Shown here one piece after another: positions 53,453-63,900 of a DNA stretch of 64,000 bases. The position numbers and the translations under genes are program-made. The stretch's first letter is position 1. Each line of letters opens with the position of its first letter. Where the stretch lies: positions 558,001-622,000 of the forward strand of contig NZ_VDBO01000002.1 in the NCBI RefSeq assembly GCF_005930355.1, read 5' to 3'. Under the pieces are notes generated by a model. It was not told where the DNA came from. It searched no databases and saw only the letters and a program-made list of their open reading frames with translations. The stretch is from Paenibacillus sinopodophylli. GTDB taxonomy: Bacteria > Bacillota > Bacilli > Paenibacillales > Paenibacillaceae.

Positions 53453-54547
53453 GTGTCTAAAAAGAGTTCTCAGAAGGTTGCGACGATCTATCAAGAGGAA
53501 GAAGACCAATTAGCGGTTTGGAAAGAGCGCTTCATGGAGAAGGAAATTCACGGTGATCGTTCTATAAATATCGAACAAAAAATTGATAAGCAGTTGCAGC
53601 GATTTATTGATTTCTTCAAAAGCCTATACGGTCATGATCGAATTAGTATGGTGACCAAAAGGGATGTTAAAGCATGGCTCGATCATCTGTATAAGGACGG
53701 TAAAGGAATTGGGGTACCGATGGCTGCAGCAACGGTGAATAACCATCGAGCACATCTTTCACTATTCATGACCTGGCTAAATCAACAAAGGCCTCATTTG
53801 TTGCCAGAGGATCCTACGAAGGGAAGAGGCATTCGTGATATACAGCTGCCAACACCAGATGTAAAGGCGCTGACTGAGCCGCAATTAAGATCATTGATTA
53901 ATTTATTAGATCGCTTGGAAAGGTTTTATACCGTAAAGGGGCGCGCCTGGAGGGATCAGGAGGCTCCTCTACGAAAAAATGCCAGACCAAAGCGTGACCG
54001 AGCGATCGTTTATTTATTTCTCAGTAGTGGAATAAGGCGCGAAATGCTTGTTAACCTCAATCTAGAACAGATTGAACCTAATGATCCGGATCAGCTCCGT
54101 GCTGCGCGTGTGTTTAAGATTAATCGAATAAAGGGGAAAGGCAGGACAGAATCAAGGAAGGTCATAAGTGATAAAGATACTCGCGAAGCATTGGCCGATT
54201 ATCTAGACTTTGAGCGGACGCTAGATGCCGGTGAAGAAGAAAATACACTTTTTTTAAGAGCAGGGACAGCAAGTTCTGGTCCTGGTCGGTTAAGCGTCCG
54301 ACAGATAAATAAAATGATACATCGCATTGGTGAGTGGCATGATGCGGAGCAGCAAGATCCAGACCGGAAAATTAATCCACTTGCGCCACATGATTTTCGT
54401 CACACGTATGCAGTTTATCTAGCGATCAAGACCAGCGGTAATAAATTAGTTTTGCAACGTGAGCTTGGCCACTCGAATGATCGCTATCTGCAGACGTATA
54501 CCAATTTTCCGGATGAGGTGTTGGAGGATTATCAACAAGGAAAATAG
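53453..54547 (+). CDS. Tyrosine site-specific recombinase (phage integrase family)
   Basis: 364 residues; GTG after GAGGAG. An N-terminal SAM-like domain (RDVKAWLDHLYKDGKG, NNHRAHLSLFMTWLN) precedes the catalytic domain: SSGIRREML (first Arg), the Lys region RIKGKGRTESRKV, HDFRHTYAVY (His-Arg), LGHSNDRYLQTYTN (His and nucleophile Tyr). It integrates, excises or inverts DNA. Repeats upstream could be its sites. A two-gene or three-gene recombinase set is not seen. Confidence 0.92.
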   Translation: MSKKSSQKVATIYQEEEDQLAVWKERFMEKEIHGDRSINIEQKIDKQLQRFIDFFKSLYGHDRISMVTKRDVKAWLDHLYKDGKGIGVPMAAATVNNHRAHLSLFMTWLNQQRPHLLPEDPTKGRGIRDIQLPTPDVKALTEPQLRSLINLLDRLERFYTVKGRAWRDQEAPLRKNARPKRDRAIVYLFLSSGIRREMLVNLNLEQIEPNDPDQLRAARVFKINRIKGKGRTESRKVISDKDTREALADYLDFERTLDAGEEENTLFLRAGTASSGPGRLSVRQINKMIHRIGEWHDAEQQDPDRKINPLAPHDFRHTYAVYLAIKTSGNKLVLQRELGHSNDRYLQTYTNFPDEVLEDYQQGK

Positions 54548-54728
54548 AAACTAGAATGTAAACGATAGAAAATATTACAAAACATGTATTGGTAGAGAAG
54601 CATTAAACAAATAGTAGTGACGTGTACGACTATACAACATAATGAAATCGAGAGGGTGCATCGAATTGGATATGAACAATGTGAAATAAACAGATAAAGA
54701 ACAGTCAGGGAAGCCGACTCAACATGGC

Positions 54729-55154
54729 ATGACCCTGGGAGATGTTTGGTTTTCTTCCAAACAACACGGAGTAAACTTCACTCAGCTGCTAGAAAAGTTT
54801 AATTGCTATAAGAATCCAGAGTATACTGCAGCTTGCTATGTTGTATCTCATCCAGAGATTTTTTATAGAATTGACTGGAATAAATCGAGCGGACCAATTG
54901 GTTGGTATTGGGGAGAGTGGATCGGAGAAGATGATAACGACGAAAATGGATATTGGGTGGAACCGACTATAGTCGGACAACTATCCAGTTCATACCGTGG
55001 TTTAGTTCAATCCGCTGTAGAATTATATACCGGCAGCAAACATTACTTTGATTTAGCGGGCTGGTTAGGTAACGCTAATGATGAAGTGTACAGGTTGTTT
55101 GTGCAGTCTTTAGAAATCCGCAGGGATCGATTCGTAATCGATGTATCTGAATAG
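54729..55154 (+). CDS. Hypothetical phage-like protein, possibly N-terminally truncated by a stop codon
   Basis: 141 residues from ATG 54729, which lacks a clear ribosome site. A TTG at 54666 with GAGAGGGTG before it is in frame (MDMNNVK), but TAA at 54687 interrupts before TDKEQSGKPTQHGMTLGDVW continues into this gene. So the natural start may have been lost. The body is Trp/Tyr-rich (PIGWYWGEWIGEDDNDENGY). No family is confidently recognised. Confidence 0.62.
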   Translation: MTLGDVWFSSKQHGVNFTQLLEKFNCYKNPEYTAACYVVSHPEIFYRIDWNKSSGPIGWYWGEWIGEDDNDENGYWVEPTIVGQLSSSYRGLVQSAVELYTGSKHYFDLAGWLGNANDEVYRLFVQSLEIRRDRFVIDVSE

Positions 55155-55183
55155 AGGCGTTCGTAGTGAAAGGACTGATGATT

Positions 55184-55405
55184 ATGCCCAAGAGTTGCCT
55201 GCCATGTAACGCGTATTTTGATGGGGAAATCTGTGAACGTTGCTTCGATCCAGTAGCAGACTACGTGGAAGTAATTGAGGTTTACAAGGGTAAAGAAATC
55301 AAAAAATACTCCTATGATACTGGATTTCGTGTTGATTTTGGTGCCAAGCGGTCTAAGATGGTTACCTCGATTCAGGAAGCTAGGGAATTGATTGATTATC
55401 GTTAA
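55184..55405 (+). CDS. Small zinc-ribbon-like protein
   Basis: About 73 residues from ATG 55184 (AAAGGA upstream); ATG 55178 is also possible. CLPCNAYFDGEICERCFDPV contains two CxxC pairs, a likely zinc site, followed by a helical tail. Small phage-type protein of unknown role. Confidence 0.62.
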   Translation: MPKSCLPCNAYFDGEICERCFDPVADYVEVIEVYKGKEIKKYSYDTGFRVDFGAKRSKMVTSIQEARELIDYR

Positions 55406-55492
55406 CAGTTCTACGATAAAAATAATGAATAAATTTGTTTATAAAGCCAAACTAGAATAGAGGCTGATAGCGATTGTATAAGGAGAAGTCTT

Positions 55493-56170
55493 ATGGCTGA
55501 TTTAATAGATTTGACCGGCGATACGTATGGCCGGCTTAAAGTAATTAAAGAAGTGGAACGTAAAGGCTACACCCGCCGCTGGTTATGCCAGTGCAGTTGT
55601 AATAGCGATCCGATCATTGTCACGATGCCTAATCTGAGAAATAACCATACGAGGTCCTGTGGGTGTTTGCACTCTGAATTGACCAGTCAAGCTAACATGG
55701 TGGACTTGGTCGGTCGTTCCTTTGGGAAATTGAAGGTTTTAAGGAGAGATCCGAAAAAGAGAAAGAGCCAAAAAGTATTTTGGATATGTGAATGCAAATG
55801 TGGTAACAGTTGTTCAGTTGAGGGCGTTAAGCTTGTAGATGAAACAACTAAATCATGTGGTTGTAGACGCGCAGAGGTAGGCGAGGAGTTGAAGGAGCAT
55901 AACAAAAAAAATCTTTATGAAGAAGACATTTTTGTTCCATTGCTCAAAAGTAAACTGCGTTCAGATAGTACCACAGGCGTTAAAGGTGTGTACTATCATC
56001 GAGACAAGAAAGGAAATTTGAAATATAGAGCATCAATTAGGATAAAGAATAAAACGTATTATTTAGGGTCGCATGACACCATGGAAAAAGCCATAGCAGC
56101 CCGCCTGGCTGGAGAAGAGAAATACCACGCTCCGTACATTGAAGCATTAAAGGAACGTAATAATGAGTAA
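55493..56170 (+). CDS. AP2-domain protein with two zinc-ribbon-like repeats
   Basis: 225 residues; ATG after AAGGAGAA. Two similar units, DLTGDTYGRLKVIKEVERKG with CQCSC...SCGCLHSE, and DLVGRSFGKLKVLRRDPKKR with CECKC...SCGCRRAE, look like Cys-rich DNA-binding repeats. The C-terminus is an AP2-like domain (TTGVKGVYYHRDKKGNLKYR, YYLGSHDTMEKAIAARLAGE). AP2 domains in phages are often linked to HNH homing endonucleases; no HNH motif is seen here, so it is probably a DNA-binding protein. Confidence 0.82.
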   Translation: MADLIDLTGDTYGRLKVIKEVERKGYTRRWLCQCSCNSDPIIVTMPNLRNNHTRSCGCLHSELTSQANMVDLVGRSFGKLKVLRRDPKKRKSQKVFWICECKCGNSCSVEGVKLVDETTKSCGCRRAEVGEELKEHNKKNLYEEDIFVPLLKSKLRSDSTTGVKGVYYHRDKKGNLKYRASIRIKNKTYYLGSHDTMEKAIAARLAGEEKYHAPYIEALKERNNE

Positions 56171-56241
56171 TAACGCTTTTATATATCCTAACGTATTAGC
56201 TCGCAACCCTGAATAATGAAAATCATAGGGAGGTTTTTGAA

Positions 56242-56436
56242 GTGATTGAATGGATAGAATACGAATCAAGCTTGCCGGAAAGTCATGTATTGCACCTTGT
56301 CTCTGGCGGTCTATGGATCAGCTTTGGGATGCACCAGCTTGATACAACTGAACGCATATATAAATGGTTTGGTAATGATGGAGAGCCGATTACAGATGTG
56401 ACGCATTTTGCGATAATAAATTATCCAGTGAAATAA
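56242..56436 (+). CDS. Small DUF551-like protein
   Basis: 64 residues; GTG after GGGAGG. IEWIEYESSLPESHVLHLVS and the ending DVTHFAIINYPVK follow the pattern of DUF551-type small phage proteins (weak match). Function unknown. Confidence 0.55.
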   Translation: MIEWIEYESSLPESHVLHLVSGGLWISFGMHQLDTTERIYKWFGNDGEPITDVTHFAIINYPVK

Positions 56437-56507
56437 ATACTGACTGAACTCAGATTCGTATAAAAGCTAGGCTAAGATTTAATATCTTCAAAGAATCAGG
56501 TGAGGAA

Positions 56508-56732
56508 ATGAGCGATCAGCAAGATCAGCACTACCTTAACGTCTTAGAAAAGGAGAATGAACACCTTAAAGACCTTATGTTTAAACATCTCCAAGAGATA
56601 GCGGATTTGAGGAATGAAGTCCGATATTTAAAACAAGAAATGGATAGTAGACAAGTTGGTGAACAAGAGAAACGTCTCGTCCTATTGGCAAATAGCATTA
56701 TTGAGAAACTTGATCCTCGAGGTGAGGTCTAG
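56508..56732 (+). CDS. Small coiled-coil protein
   Basis: 74 residues; ATG after GGTGAGG. Heptad-like helix LEKENEHLKDLMFKHLQEIA, DLRNEVRYLKQEMD. No domain recognised; an oligomerising or regulatory peptide is possible. It ends before the surface-protein promoter. Confidence 0.6.
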   Translation: MSDQQDQHYLNVLEKENEHLKDLMFKHLQEIADLRNEVRYLKQEMDSRQVGEQEKRLVLLANSIIEKLDPRGEV

Positions 56733-56768
56733 ATCTATTGATAGTACCTATACATAGTCTGAAATAAA

Positions 56769-56824
56769 ATCATACTTTTTGCATACGAATTGCTAACTTT
56801 TTTAGATGATAAAATTGATATCTT
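56769..56824 (+). promoter_or_regulatory. Shared regulatory element plus -10, copy C (surface-protein operon)
   Basis: TCATACTTTTTGC, TACGA, TGC (ending 56793) and AAC, then the -10-like TATCTT at 56819, again 26 nt after the TGC. It lies about 140 nt before the S-layer-homology gene. Confidence 0.7.
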
Positions 56825-56961
56825 TATAGAGTAAAGATTTGTTGGTGATGCTAATTCATATAAGAGTAATCAAAAGGGAGGAAGTGAAGCTGCAATAAGT
56901 GAAGGATAGAAACAGATTCGGTAGTAAGAATTTAAACAAAATTGAAATAGGAGTGAATTCA

Positions 56962-57936
56962 ATGAAAAAAATGAAGCTGACCATATTAACAATGTTAGTG
57001 GCCGTATTATTTACAGCCCAATCGGTAGCAGCAGCTGCGTTTACGGATACAAAGACACATTGGGCCAAATCGGATATTGATACGGCGGTGAGCCAAGGCT
57101 GGATTAATGGGTACACCGCAACGAGCTTTAAGCCAAATGATAATATTACTCGCGCTGAGTTTACCAAATCGCTTGTTGCTGCGATGAAGTATAAACTCGA
57201 GGATCTTGATACGCCTTTTACAGACGACACAGGCTGGTTTCGCGCATCGATCTCAACGGGGCTCAAACAATCTATTATTAAAGTGGCCGATTATAAAGAT
57301 TCGCAATTCGAGCCGAATAGAAAAATAACTCGTGAAGAAATTGCTCGTATGACTGTAAGAGCGCTTGGCAAAGATGCTGAAGGCGTAAAATCGGGATACC
57401 TTGCAATAGCTAAACAAAATGGAATTATGAAAGGCTATCCGGATGGAACGATGGGCGGCGACAAAAATGCTACGCGAGCTGAAGCAGTTGTTATGATTGC
57501 GAATACTTTGAAAGCTAAGAATCCTCAAGTTAAGCCGGTGGCTTACCCAAAAACGGATAAAGAGTTGGATACTTTAATTCACTCATTACCGAGTTTCAAA
57601 GGTAACACAACAATTAGTCGTGGTGCAGTAGGTGTTAACTTAAAAGGAACTGATAATTTTGATGACAACAATGTATGGCTAGAATATGATGCTAGTAAAA
57701 AAACAACTTATTTAAACATTTTTGATGCAAACAGCGATGTAAAAGCGTTGGTAAAGGACATTTTGAAATCATATTATCCAAAATCATACGATAAAGCATA
57801 TGCTGCTTATGTCAAAGTAGATGGTTTAAAAGCAAAAGATAAAGATAGTGACTTTGAAACAACACTTGATGGTAGAAGTTTAGTGATCTATAAAGCAAGT
57901 GACAATATTGGTGTAGTTATTTGGATAGGAGGTTAA
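56962..57936 (+). CDS. S-layer-homology (SLH) protein
   Basis: 324 residues from ATG 56962 (TAGGAGTG). Signal peptide MKKMKLTILTMLVAVLFTAQ then VAAA. Three SLH repeats: FTDTKTHWAKSDIDTAVSQG, WFRASISTGLKQSIIKVADY and YLAIAKQNGIMKGYPDGTMG; these bind pyruvylated wall polymers. The last 100 residues form a beta-rich unknown domain. It precedes the giant secreted protein, whose ribosome site overlaps this stop. It may be the wall anchor for it. Confidence 0.93.
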   Translation: MKKMKLTILTMLVAVLFTAQSVAAAAFTDTKTHWAKSDIDTAVSQGWINGYTATSFKPNDNITRAEFTKSLVAAMKYKLEDLDTPFTDDTGWFRASISTGLKQSIIKVADYKDSQFEPNRKITREEIARMTVRALGKDAEGVKSGYLAIAKQNGIMKGYPDGTMGGDKNATRAEAVVMIANTLKAKNPQVKPVAYPKTDKELDTLIHSLPSFKGNTTISRGAVGVNLKGTDNFDDNNVWLEYDASKKTTYLNIFDANSDVKALVKDILKSYYPKSYDKAYAAYVKVDGLKAKDKDSDFETTLDGRSLVIYKASDNIGVVIWIGG

Positions 57937-57941
57937 AAGAA

Positions 57942-60900
57942 ATGAGTAGAATATTTATTAAGCAGCTGCGCGCGCAGTTGCTTTTTTTATTGCTTTTTGT
58001 CGTAGTTATTACATCAATTCCACTCTACCCTCAGTCAGTAGGAGCTGCAAGTTGTGCAAGTCCACCGACTTTCGGTACAAAGGCTGAAACGATGATAACA
58101 GCCTACAAAATACCGAAAATGAGTTCAAACTGCAAGGTACTTAATGAGAAGTATTTATTAAATCAATCAAATATAGGTGAGTCTATTGTAGTGTATGGGA
58201 ACCCATCTGATGTATCTGGAAATGAAACGGATAAAAAAACGGGACAGTTTCGTTATCTTGGTTGGGATGCAAGTGGTAGCGTGTATCGAAACTGGAAGTT
58301 TCCTCCGGACTCTAGTGTAACCGGTAGCGTTGCTAAAAACTGGATTAAAAAGCCTTGGCAAGAAGCCGAAGGTAGAAGGCGTGATATTCAAGAATCAACA
58401 AAACTCTCACGCGATCCTGCAGCACCTTCATGGCTAGCTCGAATGGTAGATCCATATAACAAACCATCTTCTTCAACGAACTTTATAACCAGCTATAACG
58501 CACTTAAAGGAGCAAGCTGGACGGCAGACACCTTGCTAGACTATGCTATTATTCAACAAAAGCCAACGGACTTTACACCAGGCGTAGTGCAAATGTGGAG
58601 CCAATGGACCGATGGTTCTTGGTGGTATGAGATGTTTCTTATTAGACCAATGATTACGCCAGACCCAAATATCGTCATTGAAACCATTGATCTCGAAGTG
58701 ACCAAGGTCGTACACCCTGATGCTGTTTATGTTGGCCAAGCGGCAACGATCAATGTGACGGTCAAAAATAAAGGAAACAAAAATAGTGGCTCCTTCCTAG
58801 TGGGCCTATTTGGCATTTCACCGGAGCCAACAAAGCCGATTACCAACCTTGCTCCTGGTGCAGAGTCCACAGTCACCTTCAGCACGAGCTTTGCGACGAG
58901 TGGATTAAAGAAACTGTCGGCAAAGGCCGATTATAGTGGCCAGATTACTGAGACGGATAAGACGAATAACGTCAAAGCCTTTCAAATCATGGTAAACAAA
59001 GCAAATGAGCCTACTGCACCAATAGCGATTATTAGTCATAAAGATGGCGATCATCGCACAGAGCCTGAACTATCCATTAAACCGAACGTGGATCCAAAAC
59101 TGGATGACATTCTTTCTTATTCGCCTGGTAAGGAAGCAATTACCGTTAGGGAATGGAAGTATAAAACTCCTGCAGGAACAACGCTGCAGAAGAAGCCGGT
59201 TACAAAGGATTTTGCTCTAGAAGGAAAATATCTGGTTGAGCTGCGCGTAACCAATAGCGCTAATAAGGTGTCTGAGTGGGCACAATTAACGATTAACGTC
59301 GGAGATAAGGCAACACCAACTCCAAGTGCTGAACCTACGCCAACACCAAGACCTGAGCTGAAAGCTGCTATCCGGTTTGAGCCTGATTCTATCATTGCCG
59401 GTGAAAAATCGTCATTAAAGAACAGTTCAAATGGATTCGATAGCATGGAATGGAAGTTTTCATCAAACTTAGATCCATTATTGCCAGATAAAACACAATA
59501 TGATTACCACGATCTAACGTTTACAGCACCAGGTACTTATCGAGCGACGATCACAGTAAGAGATAGCAGTGGATGGGCGACAGCGGATGCAACGTTAAAC
59601 GTCATTGATCCCAAGCCGGTTGCTATTGTTGCTGGAGCATCCAAGGTTATCGAAGGTAGGCCGTTTCCTGTACCCTATCACCTGAATAACTCTTATACAC
59701 CGCTCTCAAGTCGTGGTGTTTCGATTGATCATAGTCGATCCGAGATGAAGTACAGTCAGGTAGGTAAGGCTGGTTATGTAATGGGATTTCCTACTGTAAA
59801 TAATTTAGCATTAGGTGAGTACTTGCTGGAAGGAAGAGTGTATGACACAACCAGTAGAGTGAGTGATTGGGCGGAGCTGCTGATGGAAGTTGTACCCGAC
59901 ATGCCTCCTACAGTGGAAGTAATCGCACCTGAAGAAGCCTATCGTAGTAGTGGATTTATGCTGTACCTTGAAGCCGAGAGTCCGGATGCGGACCTGATCG
60001 TACATTTGCTGCTAGAGGAGCGATATGACGATAACGGAGATGGAATTTTTGAGGACGAGCCGTGGACGAAGCTGTATGACGGTGCTTATAAGACAACTCA
60101 CGCGCTGAGTTATACGAAAGTGGGTAAAAGACAATATCGCGCTACCGTTACAGAGGACTACGGGAAATCGGGTGTTTCAGCACTGGCCACAACCGATATT
60201 CTTAACTACGCACCCTCGGTTAATTTCAACGCATTTGGTATAACGCAGCAACCAGGGCAAGGTGAAGATAGTTCGCCACCGATAACGAACTACAGTTCAG
60301 ATTCTATTTACCGCTCTTGGATAGCCAAGCGGCCATATACTGGTGGAGACATGAGCAAGATAGCGTGGAAGACGGATAGCTCAGCCATTAGCACAAAAAT
60401 AGGTGAAATGGTTAGTTTTAATTTGAGTTATCCAAACGCGGGTATGGGACTTAATTCGCGGAATAAGTATTCCCTTGCAACCGATCTTGTTATCAAGCCG
60501 ATGTGGGAAGTTCAGAAATTTGTTAACGGATCTTATGATATATCCACAAGCCTAACTGCAGAGCTTATATTTAACAACAATCGCGTATACACATCTTTTA
60601 TGAGCAGCGGTCTTGATATGGACCCGATTGATGAGGCTTGCAATTGTAGGTGGCAAAAATACTATTTTACAGAAAAAGATGCGGTTACGGGTGAAGCATT
60701 AAGCCCTCAATTTTCTTTTCCCTTTGCAAATTACTTGACCATGCTAAAGGAAGATGAAAACTTCTATAATTTCAACATTATTAATCAGTCCTCTGTAAGA
60801 ATTATTAGAGCAATGAATCATGGACAGACGATAGAGACCCATACGTTCAATATTAGCGGTATTGAGAGCGGTGCTGGCATTACGGCTAGAACCTTAGAGC

Positions 60901-63900
60901 TAACACCTGATTTCAAGGCAGCGATCCTTGCTGTAGAACATTCGAAATCGAGTGGAGTCAGAACAGACTATTACAAATACAATTTTGAGTCGCGTTCTGT
61001 GGTTTGGATTGCAACAGGATCAGAATACGGCAATTGGGGGGGACAATCTTCTTACCCTAAGACGGTATTCACTCCCAATGGCACGATATTTATATCGGGG
61101 AATATCATTACAAAAATATTGCCAAACGGAACTCGAATAGATTCGGCTCCAGTGCAAGGTTTTAATAATTCCGTATTTAAATTTTCTGGAGTAACCCAAA
61201 GTGAGGATGGACAGTATCTCTATTACAACAGCTATTATAGAGCGAATGGCTCACCTTATAAGATGATGTTTACAACCTATAATGCTAACGATTTGAGTAT
61301 AGTAAGCCAATATAAATTTACGGAAGATTATCACCCATATAGTCCAGTCGTTAGAGCAGATGGCAACATTCTGATAACCAATTTCTATGACTATTATCTC
61401 TTTTCAAAAACAGGTGCATTACTTTTGAATGCTCCTACAAACGGCTATGGTGCTATTCATCAGCCTGGACTTTTATCAAATGGCGATTTTTTCGGTTTTC
61501 AATGGATACGAAACTTAAATAAGGATTTATACGGCTTGTTTAATGTTTCAAAAGGTATGACCATGATATCTGAGAATTATACAGACAAGCCGGTTGATTT
61601 CAGTAACAACAACGATTTCTTTAAGGTAACTCCCGTTCTACCCAATGGATCAGTTTTTCTCTTTGGCCCTCGTTCCAATAGTATTACGCCTATGGTGTCA
61701 GCGTCAGGAAATACAAGTCCTCAAGATATTGATGCGAATACCGTTGGGATATTTAATGATGATTGGGGCGGATTGCTCTATGATTCAGGAAGCGTAATGA
61801 AGAATTATGCACTCGAATTTAATGTTAGCGTGAACGATATCAAAAACGATAAAGTTATAGGTGCAGGCTTCCAGATTCAAAATGAGAAGAATATGTATGC
61901 GGTGGAGTGGAGTAAAGACACGATTACCTTATATAAGGTAGTGAATGGTGTGAAAACGAGCCTACAAGCAGCAGCTTTACCACGTTCAGCATTTACGACC
62001 TATCCGTTTAAGGTCGAAGCTGCTAACGGAACCTTGAAGGTATTCATTAATCATGCAAAAGTCTTAGAGGCCGTGGATAGCACTTATTTAAAAGGTGCTG
62101 CAGGAATCATGTCACTTGGACAATCTTCTGCTTCATTCTCTAGTGTGAAGAAGAATAACTACGGAGATATGTATACAGAGGAGAAGTACGAGGCAGTGCT
62201 CGTTAACGATACCATTGTTTATGACAAGATTTTTACGGATATCGAAGATGATCCGAAGTCAGTGGAAGAGTGGAGCTATGCGCATAACTCTAATATTTTC
62301 GAAAATCCAGAGGGGCTCAGTATGCACAATGGGAAGACATACGGGGCAACGATAAATTCGTTAGAAAAGCCAGGTGTATATGAGATTACGCATCGGGCAA
62401 ATGACAACCCTGGATTACCAGCCTATAGTAAATGGTCAGAACCCACAACTAAATTGCTCTATGTTCATCGTAGACCGATTGCGCTGCCAGATGTGAGGTT
62501 CACAGGTCTTGTTTACGCTGAAGGGGAAGCACTCGATTACGAGACGTTCGACACCTCGTTCGATCCGGACATTCCGCAGCGCCTGCTCGATAAAGTGTTC
62601 CGGACGCGCTGGGCAGACGAAACGGTATGGACAACGGGTAAACGTAATTTTTATAGCCGTCCTGGTGTCGAGCTCATTATTCAAGAGCAGGTAAAGGATC
62701 TCCACGGTGCTTGGTCATATTGGGCCGAGCAATCGATCTACAAACCAGCTCTACCGGTAACAAATCAAACAAAGCCCGTCATGACGATCACATATCCAGG
62801 CGGAACAACGGCAGCAGCTCCTACTGTGCTTGCTAAAGAGCCAACGATTACATGGACGTATGCCGATCAGGAGAACGATCCGCAAGAACAATATCGTTTA
62901 TCCCTCAACTATGTTGATAATAACGATATTGCGCTTTACATTGACTATGCCGGTGCAGAAAAGAGCTTTAAGCTTATGGAGGGCATGATCCATCCAGGCA
63001 GAGTGGTTAAGGTACAAGGTCAGGTTTATTCAAAAGGAGCCTGGTCAAACCTAAGTAATATTCGTTATTTCGTGTTGGATCTACCGCCAGAGACGCATTT
63101 ACTGTCTTATAACGGAGCTGATGCAGCAAACCCGATCTATACCAACGTCAACCGGCCGCAGCTGCGCGTGTTCACAGTTGATCCGGAGAACCATCCGATT
63201 ACCGCTATAGATTATGAGGTCTATCGCGTATCGGATGGTGTTAAAGTGGTCGATACAGAAACGGCTGTATCTGCTGCTAGCTACACGCCGCCGGTTCTTG
63301 CTGATGGTTTATATTACTGGAGAGCCAGAGCGAACGATGGCTTCATGTGGGGCCCGTACTCATCCAATGGTTATTTCTTTATTGATACCGTTAAGCCAGC
63401 AGATGTGAATGAACAGCTAGAGGTGGAGCCTACAGCGGTCACCGTGAAGTTTAATGTTTTCAGCGATCCAATGCCATCCTCTGGCCATGCATCACGGACG
63501 TTTTATTTGCAGAAGGTAAACAGCAATGGCAGTGTGACAAACATCGATTTGAATCAAGATGGCACAGCCGAGTACAGTATACCGATTCCCCTGCAGGCCA
63601 AGTCGTATCGCGTGGCCGGTCTTGTAGCTGGCCAAGAATACCGGTTAACGGTATTAGATTATGACATAGCTGGAAATGAAGGCTATTACGCTTATATTCA
63701 CTTTAGTACAAACCGAGCTCCAACAGCAGATTTTAGCTGGTCGCCACAGCCGGTCTATGAGGGAGATACGGTTACGATTGTATCTAACGTCAACGATGAG
63801 GATGGAGATCCGCTATCTGTGGCTTATGAGCTCACCAGCCCATCCGGAGTAAAGCGAAGCTTTAGTTATACGCTCGTGCGTAGTGTTTCGACTTATCCGA

